Positions 8,036 through 17,652 of a stretch of DNA of 64,000 nt are shown here, piece by piece; position 1 is the stretch's first letter; each line of letters begins with the position of its first letter. Under the pieces are notes generated by a model. That model was not told the DNA's origin, searched no databases, and saw nothing but the letters and a program-made list of their open reading frames with translations. The translations under genes were made by a program, and so were the position numbers. Source of the stretch: Gemmatimonadaceae bacterium. GTDB lineage: Bacteria; Gemmatimonadota; Gemmatimonadetes; Gemmatimonadales; Gemmatimonadaceae. The stretch covers positions 32,626-96,625 of the forward strand of contig JAICWO010000018.1 of the NCBI GenBank assembly GCA_025934775.1, written 5' to 3'.

Positions 8036-9102
8036 TGACCGCCGCTCCCGGAGTTTCCGACGTTGATGGAGATCTGCAAGCGCGAGGACACCGAAATCGT
8101 TTGACCGGGCTGCACGGTCACGCCCGTACCGCTCACGTTGCCGCTGAACGTCATCTGGATGTCGTTCCCGAGCAGCGCGTCGAGCTCGGACTTGCTGAAC
8201 GTCACGGTCGGCGTCGTCGTGCCGCCGGCGAGCGCGATCGTCTTCACGACCGGCTGTGTCCCGCCGTTGAACGCCACGGTCAGATTCCCCGCGACGGCGA
8301 ACGGATTGTCGACCGTAAGGAACAACGAGCCGCCGTTCGCGTGACTGGTGACCTGTGATCCCATGCCGTGCAGATCGAGATCGCTCGGGGCCGCGCTCAC
8401 GTTCTGCGACGCGAGGTTCACCTTCGCGCTCGAGACGTAGAAGCTGCCGACCGCGCCCGTCACGGTGATCGTCGACGCAGAGTTGATCTGCACCGGATCG
8501 CCGGCCGGCGAATTGAGAATCGTTGAAACTGTGAGTCCGCTCGAGCCGTCGATCGAACCGGAGAGCGGAATCTTGCGTACCGTGCTCGAGCCGACCGCGA
8601 GCGACTGCGTCGCGCCGTCGAGCGAGTCGCGACCCACGACCGTCGCACCATTCTTCACGAAAATCGAAAGCGTGCCGCGAGCCGAGCCGGCTGCCGTGCT
8701 GGGGCGAATCGGATCGAAATTGAAGCCGTTGCTGATCGTGACCGTGAGCGTGTCGCGCACGAGCGTCGCGGATGTCACGTTGGACGGCATCGCGACCGAA
8801 GCGCTCCCGGAACCGGTGAACGCCGGCTTCGGAATGGTCTGGCCGTTCGCGGCGGCGCATGCCGAGCAGTCCTGGCCGAGCTGGCGCGCGATGCTCGTGC
8901 TGGCCGGACTCACGGTGACTTGAAACGCCGCATTATCCGCGGAGACGCTCACACCACTTGGCAGAATGGTGTTGACTGAGATGCTCGTGCTCTTGCCCGG
9001 GACGTTCCACTCGGTGTCGTATTGCGGGAGACCGGTGGGAACGTCACAGGCGGCGAGCGATGCGAGCGCTACCAGGCACAGCCCGGTACGGATGTGTCGC
9101 AT
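8032..9102 (-). CDS. Predicted surface lipoprotein, beta-rich
   Basis: 356 residues. The signal sequence ends in the lipobox LAAC, so the mature protein begins CDVPTGLPQYDTEW. The rest is rich in Ser, Thr, Val and Gly with regularly spaced hydrophobic strands, suggesting Ig-like or beta-sandwich repeats. Cys residues in CSACAAA could form a small loop or disulphide. No named family is recognised. Start ATG 9102 is chosen because it begins the signal peptide; an upstream in-frame extension has no signal. It is the first gene of a two-gene unit with the outer-membrane protein. Confidence 0.65.
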   Translation of the reverse strand: MRHIRTGLCLVALASLAACDVPTGLPQYDTEWNVPGKSTSISVNTILPSGVSVSADNAAFQVTVSPASTSIARQLGQDCSACAAANGQTIPKPAFTGSGSASVAMPSNVTSATLVRDTLTVTISNGFNFDPIRPSTAAGSARGTLSIFVKNGATVVGRDSLDGATQSLAVGSSTVRKIPLSGSIDGSSGLTVSTILNSPAGDPVQINSASTITVTGAVGSFYVSSAKVNLASQNVSAAPSDLDLHGMGSQVTSHANGGSLFLTVDNPFAVAGNLTVAFNGGTQPVVKTIALAGGTTTPTVTFSKSELDALLGNDIQMTFSGNVSGTGVTVQPGQTISVSSRLQISINVGNSGSGGQ

Positions 9103-9321
9103 GGTTACCGTCGTCGGTAGGTGGGTTGTCGGGGAGTACTGCCGCTGCGAGGGGGGGAGAGGAACTTCGTAAGTGCAGCGGCTCATCCAACATAGAAGCG
9201 TGCACATGGTTTGTCATGCGTAAACTGCAGGAGCTGGGATTCGGCGTATATTCGGGATATATTGAACGATTCGCATAAGTGAAGTATCGGCACGCCATTG
9301 GCCGAACCATTCCCGCACCAG

Positions 9322-9327
9322 TAGTGT
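9322..9327 (+). promoter_or_regulatory. Putative -10 box for ruvB
   Basis: TAGTGT fits TANNNT and ends 6 nt before the ruvB ATG. There is no Shine-Dalgarno sequence before that ATG. Further upstream, the 231-nt divergent spacer holds two AT-rich patches (GTATATTC near 9244 and GATATATT near 9254), either of which could be a promoter for ruvB or for the minus-strand lipoprotein gene. Confidence 0.3.
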
Positions 9328-9333
9328 GTATCG

Positions 9334-10368
9334 ATGTCGCGAGCCGAGATCACGACGCCCGAAGTCCTGGTCGACGAGTCCGTCGTCGAGCTGTCGCTGC
9401 GACCGCAGCGCCTCGCCGAATTCATCGGGCAGCAGAAGGTCAAGGAGAGCCTCCGGATCTACATCGAGGCGGCGTTGGCGCGTCGCGAGCCGCTCGACCA
9501 CACGCTGTTCTTCGGGCCGCCGGGACTCGGCAAGACGACGCTCGCCGAGCTGATCGCGCGCGAGCTGGGCGTCAACATCCGCACGAGCTCCGGCCCGGCA
9601 CTCGAGAAGCCGGGCGACCTCGTCTCGACGCTCACCAACATGCGTCGCGGCGACATTCTCTTCATCGACGAGATCCACCGTCTGCGGCCGATCATCGAGG
9701 AGTTCCTCTATCCGGCGATGGAGGATTACAAGATCGACATTCGCCTGTCCGAGGGCCCCAAGGCGCAGACGATCACGATGCCGATCGAGCCGTTCACCCT
9801 CATCGGCGCGACGACGCGGCTCGGGATGCTCACCGCTCCCATGCGGGCGCGATTCGGGATCGAGCAGCGGCTGAACTTCTATCCGGCCGAGGATCTCGAG
9901 CTGATCGTGCACCGGACCGCCGAGGTGCTCAAAGTGGAGATCGATCGCGAGGGGGGCGCGGAGATCGCCCGTCGCGCGCGCGGTACTCCGCGAGTCGCCA
10001 ATCGACTCCTGCGGCGCGTACGCGATTTCGCCCAGGTGAAGGGCGACGGACGCATCACCAAGACAATCGCCGACCAAGCGCTCGGCCTGCTCGACGTCGA
10101 CACGTTCGGCCTCGACGACATGGATGCGCGAATCATCAAGACGATCATCGAGAAGTTCGAGGGCGGTCCGGTAGGGCTGAATACGATCGGGGCCGCGATT
10201 GGAGAAGACGCGAATACGATCGAGGAAGTGTACGAGCCGTTTCTCGTGCAGCAGGGGTTCCTGCAACGCACGCCGCGCGGACGAGTTGCGACGCCACAGG
10301 CGTACCGGCATTTCGGCTTCACGCCGAACGCGCCGAACGCGCCGAACGGGCAGGAGACGCTGTTCTGA
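9334..10368 (+). CDS. ruvB: Holliday-junction branch-migration ATPase RuvB
   Basis: 344 residues, AAA+ hexameric motor of RuvAB. Landmarks in order are [12 protein letters not shown], Walker [14 protein letters not shown], Walker B FIDEIHRL, sensor-1 IGATTR, the MRARFGI arginine-finger region, [12 protein letters not shown] (sensor 2), and the C-terminal winged helix ending in [17 protein letters not shown]. The C-terminus carries a triplicated Asn-Ala-Pro stretch from a 9-nt tandem repeat, probably a disordered tail. An AGGAG inside the last codons serves the next gene. RuvA and RuvC are encoded 4.5 kb upstream. Confidence 0.97.
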   Translation: MSRAEITTPEVLVDESVVELSLRPQRLAEFIGQQKVKESLRIYIEAALARREPLDHTLFFGPPGLGKTTLAELIARELGVNIRTSSGPALEKPGDLVSTLTNMRRGDILFIDEIHRLRPIIEEFLYPAMEDYKIDIRLSEGPKAQTITMPIEPFTLIGATTRLGMLTAPMRARFGIEQRLNFYPAEDLELIVHRTAEVLKVEIDREGGAEIARRARGTPRVANRLLRRVRDFAQVKGDGRITKTIADQALGLLDVDTFGLDDMDARIIKTIIEKFEGGPVGLNTIGAAIGEDANTIEEVYEPFLVQQGFLQRTPRGRVATPQAYRHFGFTPNAPNAPNGQETLF

Positions 10369-11405
10369 CCGACGGCGCTCGCACCTCGGACTACGATTTC
10401 GAGCTTGCACCCGATCGTATCGCGCAGACGCCGCTCGCGCGCCGCGACGCGTCACGACTCATGCTCGTCGAGCGTGACACGGGTTTGATCGCGCGCAAGC
10501 ATTTCGCCGATATCGTCGAGCTCTTCGACGCGACGGACGTCCTGGTCGTGAACCGGACGCGCGTGCTGCGGGCGCGCTTGCTCGGCATGCGCGAGTCATC
10601 CGGCGCGCCGGCGGAGATCCTGCTCCTCAAGCCGCTCGGCGGTGATCGGTACGAGGCGATGGTGCATCCCGGCGGGAAGCTCAAGCCGGGCCGGCGCGTG
10701 ATCATCGCGCCGGATTTCGCGGCGGAGATTCAGGAAGTGACCGAGCGCCGCACGCGAATCGTGCAGCTCGAGGCCGCGTTGCCGATCGACGATGCGATCG
10801 AGAAGTACGGGCACATCCCGCTGCCGCCGTACATCGACCGGGCGGATGCGGCCGAGGACGCGGAGCGCTATCAGACCGTGTTCGCGCGCGAGGCAGGGTC
10901 CGTTGCCGCACCGACGGCCGGTTTGCATTTCACGCGCGATCTCCTCGATCGGATCGCCGGGCGAGGCGTCGCGATCGCCGAGGTGCTGTTGCACGTGGGC
11001 GCGGGGACGTTCAAGCCGGTCGAGGCCGACGATCCCGCCGAGCACGTGATGCACGAGGAGTGGTACTCCGTGTCCGATGAGGCGGCGCGAACGATCAACG
11101 AGCGGCGCGCCGGCGGCGGAAAAGTGTGGGCGGTGGGGACGACGAGCGTGCGCACGTTGGAGAGCGCGGCGACCGCCGATGGCGTGATCCGCGCGGGCAG
11201 CGCTGAGACTCGCATCTTCATCCGGCCGCCATATCGCTTTCGCGCGGTCGACCGGCTGGTGACGAATTTTCATCTGCCGCGCTCGACGCTGATCATGCTG
11301 GTGGCGGCATTCGCGGGCTACGACCTGACGATGCTCGCGTACCGGCTCGCGATCGAGACGGGGTACCGATTCTACTCGTACGGGGACGCGATGTGTGTGG
11401 TGTAG
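10365..11405 (+). CDS. queA: S-adenosylmethionine:tRNA ribosyltransferase-isomerase QueA, apparent CTG start
   Basis: 346 residues. QueA transfers the ribosyl group of SAM to preQ1 in tRNA, making epoxyqueuosine. It shows [20 protein letters not shown]-like [54 protein letters not shown] and the C-terminal [18 protein letters not shown]. No ATG, GTG or TTG exists in frame at the expected N-terminus. The only reasonable start is CTG 10365, which overlaps the ruvB stop in CTGA and has AGGAG 8 nt upstream. The first internal ATG would remove about 32 conserved residues. It works with Tgt, encoded just downstream. Confidence 0.93.
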   Translation: MTDGARTSDYDFELAPDRIAQTPLARRDASRLMLVERDTGLIARKHFADIVELFDATDVLVVNRTRVLRARLLGMRESSGAPAEILLLKPLGGDRYEAMVHPGGKLKPGRRVIIAPDFAAEIQEVTERRTRIVQLEAALPIDDAIEKYGHIPLPPYIDRADAAEDAERYQTVFAREAGSVAAPTAGLHFTRDLLDRIAGRGVAIAEVLLHVGAGTFKPVEADDPAEHVMHEEWYSVSDEAARTINERRAGGGKVWAVGTTSVRTLESAATADGVIRAGSAETRIFIRPPYRFRAVDRLVTNFHLPRSTLIMLVAAFAGYDLTMLAYRLAIETGYRFYSYGDAMCVV

Positions 11406-11436
11406 GGAGGTTGGAGGGTGGAGGATGGAGGTTGGG
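11406..11436. repeat. Short GGAGG-type tandem repeat
   Basis: Directly after the queA stop comes a purine-rich stretch of degenerate GGAGGNTG units (GGAGGTTGGAGGGTGGAGGA…). It resembles in style, though not in exact sequence, the GAGAGTG block at 6630-6762; both begin within a few bases of a stop codon. Confidence 0.6.
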
Positions 11437-11452
11437 CATTGCGTTTAGCGTT

Positions 11453-11461
11453 TAATATATA
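11453..11461 (+). promoter_or_regulatory. Putative -10 region of the tgt operon
   Basis: TAATATATA is the most AT-rich stretch in the neighbourhood. Overlapping hexamers (TAATAT, TATATA) end 7-10 nt before the tgt GTG, with TTGGGC about 18 nt upstream. There is no Shine-Dalgarno sequence before the GTG (AAATTTCC). The start site would fall at or near the start codon. Confidence 0.45.
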
Positions 11462-11462
11462 A

Positions 11463-13071
<1,609 letters not shown>

Positions 13072-13075
<4 letters not shown>

Positions 13076-13632
13076 GCATTCTCGAAATCCGTGTGCTGGG
13101 CGACCCGGTGCTCCGCGAGGAGACACGGCTCGTCGACGACATCACGGACGAGCTGCGCACGCTCGCCAGCAGCATGTTCGAGACGATGTACCTCGCGCGA
13201 GGGATCGGCCTCGCGGCGCCGCAGGTCGGCCGCGGCGAGCGGCTCGCCGTGATCGACGTGGAAGGGCGCCGGTTCACGCTGATCAATCCCGAGATCGTGG
13301 AATCGGGCGGCGGCACGGCGAAGGCCGAAGAGGGGTGCCTGTCGATCCCCGATGTGTACGGCGACGTCGTTCGACCGAAGACGGTGCGGGTGCGCGCGAC
13401 GGGCCTCGACGGCCAACAGTACGAGGTCGAAGCGGACGGCCTGCTCGCTCGCTGCTTCCAGCACGAGATCGATCACCTGCACGGCAAGCTGTTCATCGAT
13501 TATCTGAGTGTGCTCAAGCGGCGCAGCGCGTTGACGAAGTGGGGGAAGGAGAAGGACAAGTACCCGAACTTCATTCGCCGCCTGCCCACGGACCCAGCGG
13601 CGACGCACGAGCATCCGGACGAGGAGCTGTAG
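13072..13632 (+). CDS. def: Peptide deformylase
   Basis: 186 residues. It removes the formyl group from nascent proteins. All three motifs are present: GIGLAAPQ, EGCLS (metal Cys) and QHEIDHLHG (two metal His and catalytic Glu). GTG 13072 overlaps the yajC stop. The C-terminus (after KYPNFIRRLP) is acidic and His-rich. It is paired with fmt, as in many genomes, but separated from it by a 132-nt spacer holding a repeat element. Confidence 0.96.
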
Positions 13633-13638
13633 CACCCA

Positions 13639-13762
13639 TGTCATTCCGAGCGGAGCCGCGAAGCGGCGCAGTCGAGGAATCCGGGCTCGTGGCGGATCAT
13701 GCCTCGACGAGCGCAGATCTCTCGACGCGCCGTCGCGTCGCTCGGGATCGCCCGGGATGACA
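13639..13762. repeat. Dispersed-repeat-like element with terminal inverted repeats
   Basis: A 124-nt sequence starts TGTCATTCCGAGCG and ends CGGGATGACA, so its ends are near-perfect inverted repeats. The interior has further complementary patches (GCGGAGCCGCGAAGCGGC; CTCGACGAGCGCAGATCTCTCGACG). Sequences with TCATTCCGAGCG…GGGATGACA ends are common as non-coding dispersed repeats in several bacterial phyla. It occupies nearly all of the def-fmt spacer and ends 2 nt before the fmt GTG. Only this copy is in the window. Confidence 0.65.
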
Positions 13763-13764
13763 AC

Positions 13765-14697
13765 GTGAGAGTTTTGTTCTGGGGCACGCCTGACTTCGCG
13801 ACGCCGGCCCTGCGCGCGTTGATCGGCGAAGGCTTCGACGTCGCGGCGGTCGTCACGCAGCCGGACCGCCCGGTCGGCCGTTCGCGCTCGGTGCTCGAGC
13901 CGCCGCCGGTCAAACGGATCGCGCTCGAGGAATCGATCCCGGTGCTCCAGCCGGAGAAGCCGCGCGGCGACGACTTCGTCGATCAGCTTCGCGCGCTCGC
14001 GCCCGACATCTCCGTCGTCGTCGCGTACGGGCACATTCTCTCGCAGACGATCATCGATCTCCCGCGGCTCGGCACGATCAACATCCACGCATCGCTGCTC
14101 CCCGCGCTGCGCGGCGCCGCGCCCATTCAGGCGGCGATTCGCGAAGGCCGCGCCGAGACGGGCGTGACGATCATGCGCATGGTCAAGGCGCTCGACGCCG
14201 GGCCGTCGATCGTGCAGGTGAAGACGCCGATCCCGGACGACGAGACCTATGGCGAGCTCCAGCTTCGTCTCGCCGAGATGGGCGCGCTCGCGTTGATCGA
14301 AGCGCTTGCGCTGATCGACCTCGGCGCGGCCGTCGAGACGCCGCAATCCGACGCCGACGCGACGTACGCCTCCAAGGTCGATCGATCGATGACGCGCGTG
14401 GACTGGAACGCGGACGCACGCACCGTCGCGCAAGTCATCCGCGCGTACGACCCGCGGCCCGGCGCATTCGCGCTCGGTTCCGCCGGCGAGGTCAAGCTGT
14501 TCGGCGCGCGCGTCGCGTCGTCGACCGGCGACGGAGAGCCGGGCCGCGTGTTGGCGGTCGACGACGCGGGCATGACGATCGCGTGCCGGACGGGCGCCGT
14601 GCTGATCGGCGCCGTTCACCCGGCCGGCAAGCGCCGGATTTCGCCGGTCGAGTGGGCGCGTGGACGCGGCATCGTCGCGGCGGAGCGACTATCTTAG
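13765..14697 (+). CDS. fmt: Methionyl-tRNA formyltransferase
   Basis: 310 residues. It formylates initiator Met-tRNA. Landmarks: N-terminal VRVLFWGTPDFATPAL, QPDRPVGRSR, the catalytic segment INIHASLLPALRGAAPI with the Asn/His pair, VTIMRMVKALDAG with the catalytic Asp, and a C-terminal tRNA-binding domain (ASKVDRSMTRVDW). GTG 13765 is chosen for alignment with the conserved N-terminus; a frame-compatible ATG at 13699 would add 22 residues encoded by the repeat element. The stop TAG is part of a motif also seen before an unrelated gene (see findings). Confidence 0.95.
   Translation: MRVLFWGTPDFATPALRALIGEGFDVAAVVTQPDRPVGRSRSVLEPPPVKRIALEESIPVLQPEKPRGDDFVDQLRALAPDISVVVAYGHILSQTIIDLPRLGTINIHASLLPALRGAAPIQAAIREGRAETGVTIMRMVKALDAGPSIVQVKTPIPDDETYGELQLRLAEMGALALIEALALIDLGAAVETPQSDADATYASKVDRSMTRVDWNADARTVAQVIRAYDPRPGAFALGSAGEVKLFGARVASSTGDGEPGRVLAVDDAGMTIACRTGAVLIGAVHPAGKRRISPVEWARGRGIVAAERLS
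14690..14695 (+). promoter_or_regulatory. Putative -10 box overlapping the end of fmt
   Basis: TATCTT, inside CTATCTTAG, ends 7 nt before the rsmB ATG and includes the first base of the fmt stop. An identical nonamer at the same distance precedes the small CxxC gene at 26672. It could give rsmB an internal promoter. Confidence 0.4.
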
Positions 14698-14702
14698 GAC
14701 AT

Positions 14703-16079
14703 ATGCCAGGGGCAGATCAGGACCACGGGTCGCCCGCTGGAGTCGCGGTGCACCATAGCGGGCCTGTGACGGATGCTCGCGTCGCGGCCGCCGAGATTTG
14801 CGCCGACCTCCGAAGCGGTGAGTTGCTCGATCCGTCCTTCGACCGGCGAACCGCCCGACTCGACGCGCGCGACCGCCGCTGGGTGCGGGAGCTCGTCTAT
14901 GGGACGCTGCGTCGCCGCGGACGAATTGACGCGTACCTCGACGCGCGGGTGCGCGGCGGGTCCGTGCGCCTCGACGCCGACCTCCACGACCTCCTTCGAC
15001 TTGGCGCGGCGCAGCTTCTCTTCATGCAAAGCGTGCCCGCGTACGCGGCGATCGCGCAGACCGTGGAGCTCGCCAAGCGGCGGCATGGCATTGGCGCGAG
15101 CAAGCTCGCCAACGCGGTGCTGCGCCGGCTCGACCGCGAGCGCGGCGCGCTCGAGCTGCCGCAGGCCGCCGATGCGGTCGACGCGCTCGCGCTCGAAGGC
15201 TCGCATCCGAGGTGGCTCGTCGCCCGCTGGGTCGCGCGCTGGGGGCTCGACGAGACCAAGCGGCTGCTCGAGGCGAACAATCGCGAGGCGCCGCTCATCG
15301 CGCGGCCGTACCACGCGGTGCGCGAGCAGCTCGAGGCGATGCTCGAGGCCGCGGGCGTGCAGGTGGAAGACGCGCCGCTGGTGCGCGACAGCATCGTGCT
15401 GTCGAGCCCCGTGTCGTCGCTGACGGAGCTCGGGCCATTCCGGCAAGGGCTCTTTCACCTGCAGGATCCCGCATCGACGCTGGTCACACAGTACGCGTGC
15501 GTGCCGACCGGCGCCGAGGTGGCGGATCTGTGCGCCGCGCCCGGCGGGAAGACGATCGAGCTGTCGCGAAACGCAGGGCGCGTGTACGCGAGCGACGTGT
15601 CGCGGGCGCGGCTCGAGCGCGTAATCGAGAATGCGCGGCGACTCGAGATCGCCAACATCGACCCGTACGTCGCGGACGCGCGCTATCCCGCCATCCGCCC
15701 GGTCGACCTCGTGCTCGTCGACGCACCGTGCACGGGGACCGGCACCTTCCGCCGCCATCCGGACGCGCGGTGGCGTTTAAAGATCTCTGATATCGCGGTG
15801 ATGTCGTCGATCCAGCGCGGCATTCTGCGCGCCGCCGCGGACGCGGTGCGGCCGGGCGGCCTGCTCGTCTACAGCACCTGCTCGCTCGAGCCCGAGGAGA
15901 ACGACGAACAGATCGAGAGCTTCCTGAACGCGCATCCGGGGTGGCGGCTCGACCCGCCGCCGGAAGGCGTGGTGCCGCCGGCGGTGATCGACGACGGCCG
16001 GCTGCGCGTGCTGCCGCAGCGACACGGCACCGACGGCGCGTTCGCGGCCCGCCTTCGCCGGCCCGCGGAGGCCGCGTGA
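14703..16079 (+). CDS. rsmB: 16S rRNA m5C967 methyltransferase RsmB
   Basis: 458 residues. The N-terminal third is a NusB-like RNA-binding domain (DRRWVRELVYGTLRRRG). The rest is a SAM-dependent methyltransferase with CAAPGGKTIELS (SAM site), the first catalytic Cys motif VDAPCTGTGTFRRHPDARW, and the second, YSTCSLEPEEN. The first ~20 residues before TDARVAAAEI are not conserved, so GTG 14766 or another nearby site is an alternative start. Translation ends in a GTGA overlap with the PASTA gene. Confidence 0.93.
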   Translation: MPGADQDHGSPAGVAVHHSGPVTDARVAAAEICADLRSGELLDPSFDRRTARLDARDRRWVRELVYGTLRRRGRIDAYLDARVRGGSVRLDADLHDLLRLGAAQLLFMQSVPAYAAIAQTVELAKRRHGIGASKLANAVLRRLDRERGALELPQAADAVDALALEGSHPRWLVARWVARWGLDETKRLLEANNREAPLIARPYHAVREQLEAMLEAAGVQVEDAPLVRDSIVLSSPVSSLTELGPFRQGLFHLQDPASTLVTQYACVPTGAEVADLCAAPGGKTIELSRNAGRVYASDVSRARLERVIENARRLEIANIDPYVADARYPAIRPVDLVLVDAPCTGTGTFRRHPDARWRLKISDIAVMSSIQRGILRAAADAVRPGGLLVYSTCSLEPEENDEQIESFLNAHPGWRLDPPPEGVVPPAVIDDGRLRVLPQRHGTDGAFAARLRRPAEAA

Positions 16080-16399
16080 GCCTGCGCACGCGCCTGCGCG
16101 CGTCGCTTCCGTACGCGGTCACGATCATCGGCGGATTTCTGATCGCCTACCTCGTGGTCGCGTTCCTGGTCTTCCCATCCGGCGTGATCCCGGGCGACGC
16201 GAAGGTGCCGAACGTCGTCGGCCTGCAGTTCGACGACGCGGCACAGCGGCTCGCGGCCGTCGGCTTCAAGGCGTCGCGCGGCGACCAACAGGTGCGCGAA
16301 GCAACGCCGGTCGGCACCGTGCTCGCGCAGGATCCGCCGTCCGGCACCAAGGAGCCCGAAGGCAGCACGGTCACTCTCACGGTGAGCACGAACCAGTAG
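16076..16399 (+). CDS. Membrane-anchored single-PASTA protein
   Basis: 107 residues. A basic N-terminus precedes one membrane helix (AVTIIGGFLIAYLVVAFLVF, residues about 13-32), then one PASTA domain (KVPNVVGLQFDDAAQRLAAVGF … VLAQDPPSGTKEPEGSTVTLTVS). PASTA domains bind muropeptides or beta-lactams in PknB-type kinases and PBPs; here no kinase or transpeptidase is attached. It lies between rsmB and rpe, where a PASTA-bearing kinase occurs in some bacteria, so it may be a reduced version. GTG 16076 overlaps the rsmB stop. Confidence 0.8.
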   Translation: MSLRTRLRASLPYAVTIIGGFLIAYLVVAFLVFPSGVIPGDAKVPNVVGLQFDDAAQRLAAVGFKASRGDQQVREATPVGTVLAQDPPSGTKEPEGSTVTLTVSTNQ

Positions 16400-17071
16400 A
16401 TGCCCTCCCCCGCTCGCATCGTCCCCTCCATTCTCAGCGCGGATTTTTCACGGCTCGGCGATCAGATCGCGATGTGCGAGGCCGGCGGCGCGGATTGGAT
16501 TCACATCGACGTGATGGACGGACAGTTCGTGCCCAACCTCACCTTCGGCGCGAAGGTGATCGAGACGGTGCGCAAGGTGACGCGTCTCCCGCTCGACGTG
16601 CACATGATGGTCATCGAGCCGGAGAAGTACTTCGACGACTTCGCGGCCGCCGGCGCGAATGGCATGACGATTCACGCCGAGGTCGCGCCGCACCTGCACC
16701 GGCAGCTCGATCGGATCCGGGAGCTCGGCTGCCGCGCGGGCGTCGCGTTGAACCCGGCCACTCCGCTCAATGCGGTGTGCGAGATCATCCCGGAATTCGA
16801 CTTGTTGCTGATCATGACCGTGAATCCGGGCTTTGGCGCCCAGCGTTTCATCGAGTACTCGATCGACAAGATTCGCCGGGCTCGGTTGATGCTCGACGAA
16901 GCGGGCAGTGACGCCGCGCTCGAGGTGGACGGCGGCATCAACCGCGATACGATTCGCGAGGTCTGGGACGCCGGCGCTGATACGTTCGTGGCAGGCAACG
17001 CCGTATTCACGGCACCGGACGTGAAAGCGGAGATCGCCGCGCTGCGCGGAAAGTGCGGGGTGTTCGTATGA
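16400..17071 (+). CDS. rpe: Ribulose-phosphate 3-epimerase
   Basis: 223 residues, a TIM barrel that interconverts ribulose-5-phosphate and xylulose-5-phosphate. Signature parts are VPSILSADFSRLGDQI, WIHIDVMDGQFVPNLTFG (metal-binding His/Asp), LDVHMMVIEPEKY, MTVNPGFGAQRFI and EVDGGINRDTI with the second catalytic Asp. ATG 16400 abuts the preceding stop. No other pentose-phosphate or Calvin-cycle gene is in the window. Confidence 0.96.
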   Translation: MPSPARIVPSILSADFSRLGDQIAMCEAGGADWIHIDVMDGQFVPNLTFGAKVIETVRKVTRLPLDVHMMVIEPEKYFDDFAAAGANGMTIHAEVAPHLHRQLDRIRELGCRAGVALNPATPLNAVCEIIPEFDLLLIMTVNPGFGAQRFIEYSIDKIRRARLMLDEAGSDAALEVDGGINRDTIREVWDAGADTFVAGNAVFTAPDVKAEIAALRGKCGVFV

Positions 17072-17643
17072 CGGTTCGACAGCAGTGGGCAGTCGTTGGC
17101 GCGGTGATCGCCGTCATCGGGATTGGTCTGCTCACCGCGATGCATTTCATGCGCGGGCAGCTCTTCCCCGTCGACGTGGGCGCGAAGGCGCCGGAGTTCC
17201 GCGCCAAGGTGCTCGGCCAGAACACCTTCAAGACCCTCGACAACTACAAGGGCAAGGTCGTGCTGCTCAATGTCTGGGCGACGTGGTGTGAGCCGTGCCA
17301 GCGCGAGATCCCGAGCCTCGAGAAGTTGTATTCGGAGTACGGCGACAAGGGGCTCAACCTGGTCGCGGTCAGCATCGATCGCGAAGCGTCCGAGGATTCG
17401 ATCCGCGCATTCGCGAATCGGTACGGGGTCACGTTCGAGGTGCTGCACGACCAGGCGGACGCGATCGGCACGCAGTACCAGACCACGGGCGTGCCAGAGA
17501 CGTTCGTGATCGGGCCCGAAGGCACGATTCGTCGCAAGGTCGTCGGGCAGATCGACTGGGACTCGCAGGGGAACCGCGCGCTCATCGCGCAGTTGCTCGG
17601 ATTGCAGACCCCTCGCCCGGTGGCGGACGCCGGCGATCGCTGA
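17068..17643 (+). CDS. Membrane-tethered TlpA/ResA-like thioredoxin
   Basis: 191 residues. An uncleaved N-terminal helix (about 8-26) anchors a periplasmic thioredoxin domain of the AhpC/TSA-Redoxin type. The active site is WCEPC (Cys74, Cys77), preceded by KVVLLNVWATW and followed by LNLVAVSIDREA and the cis-Pro loop GVPETFVIGP. Such proteins reduce apocytochrome c or other extracytoplasmic thiols; a CcdA-type partner is not nearby. The c-type cytochrome/FTR1 gene 2.6 kb downstream on the other strand could be a client. ATG 17068 overlaps the rpe stop. Confidence 0.9.
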   Translation: MTVRQQWAVVGAVIAVIGIGLLTAMHFMRGQLFPVDVGAKAPEFRAKVLGQNTFKTLDNYKGKVVLLNVWATWCEPCQREIPSLEKLYSEYGDKGLNLVAVSIDREASEDSIRAFANRYGVTFEVLHDQADAIGTQYQTTGVPETFVIGPEGTIRRKVVGQIDWDSQGNRALIAQLLGLQTPRPVADAGDR

Positions 17644-17652
17644 CCTCACGGC

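Noticed and set aside
10461..10463. ATG inside queA as its true start
   Set aside because: It would delete about 32 conserved N-terminal residues, including the IAQTPL region.
13699..13764. ATG 13699 as the fmt start
   Set aside because: The extra 22 residues are encoded by the repeat element and are not part of the formyltransferase fold; GTG 13765 gives the standard N-terminus.
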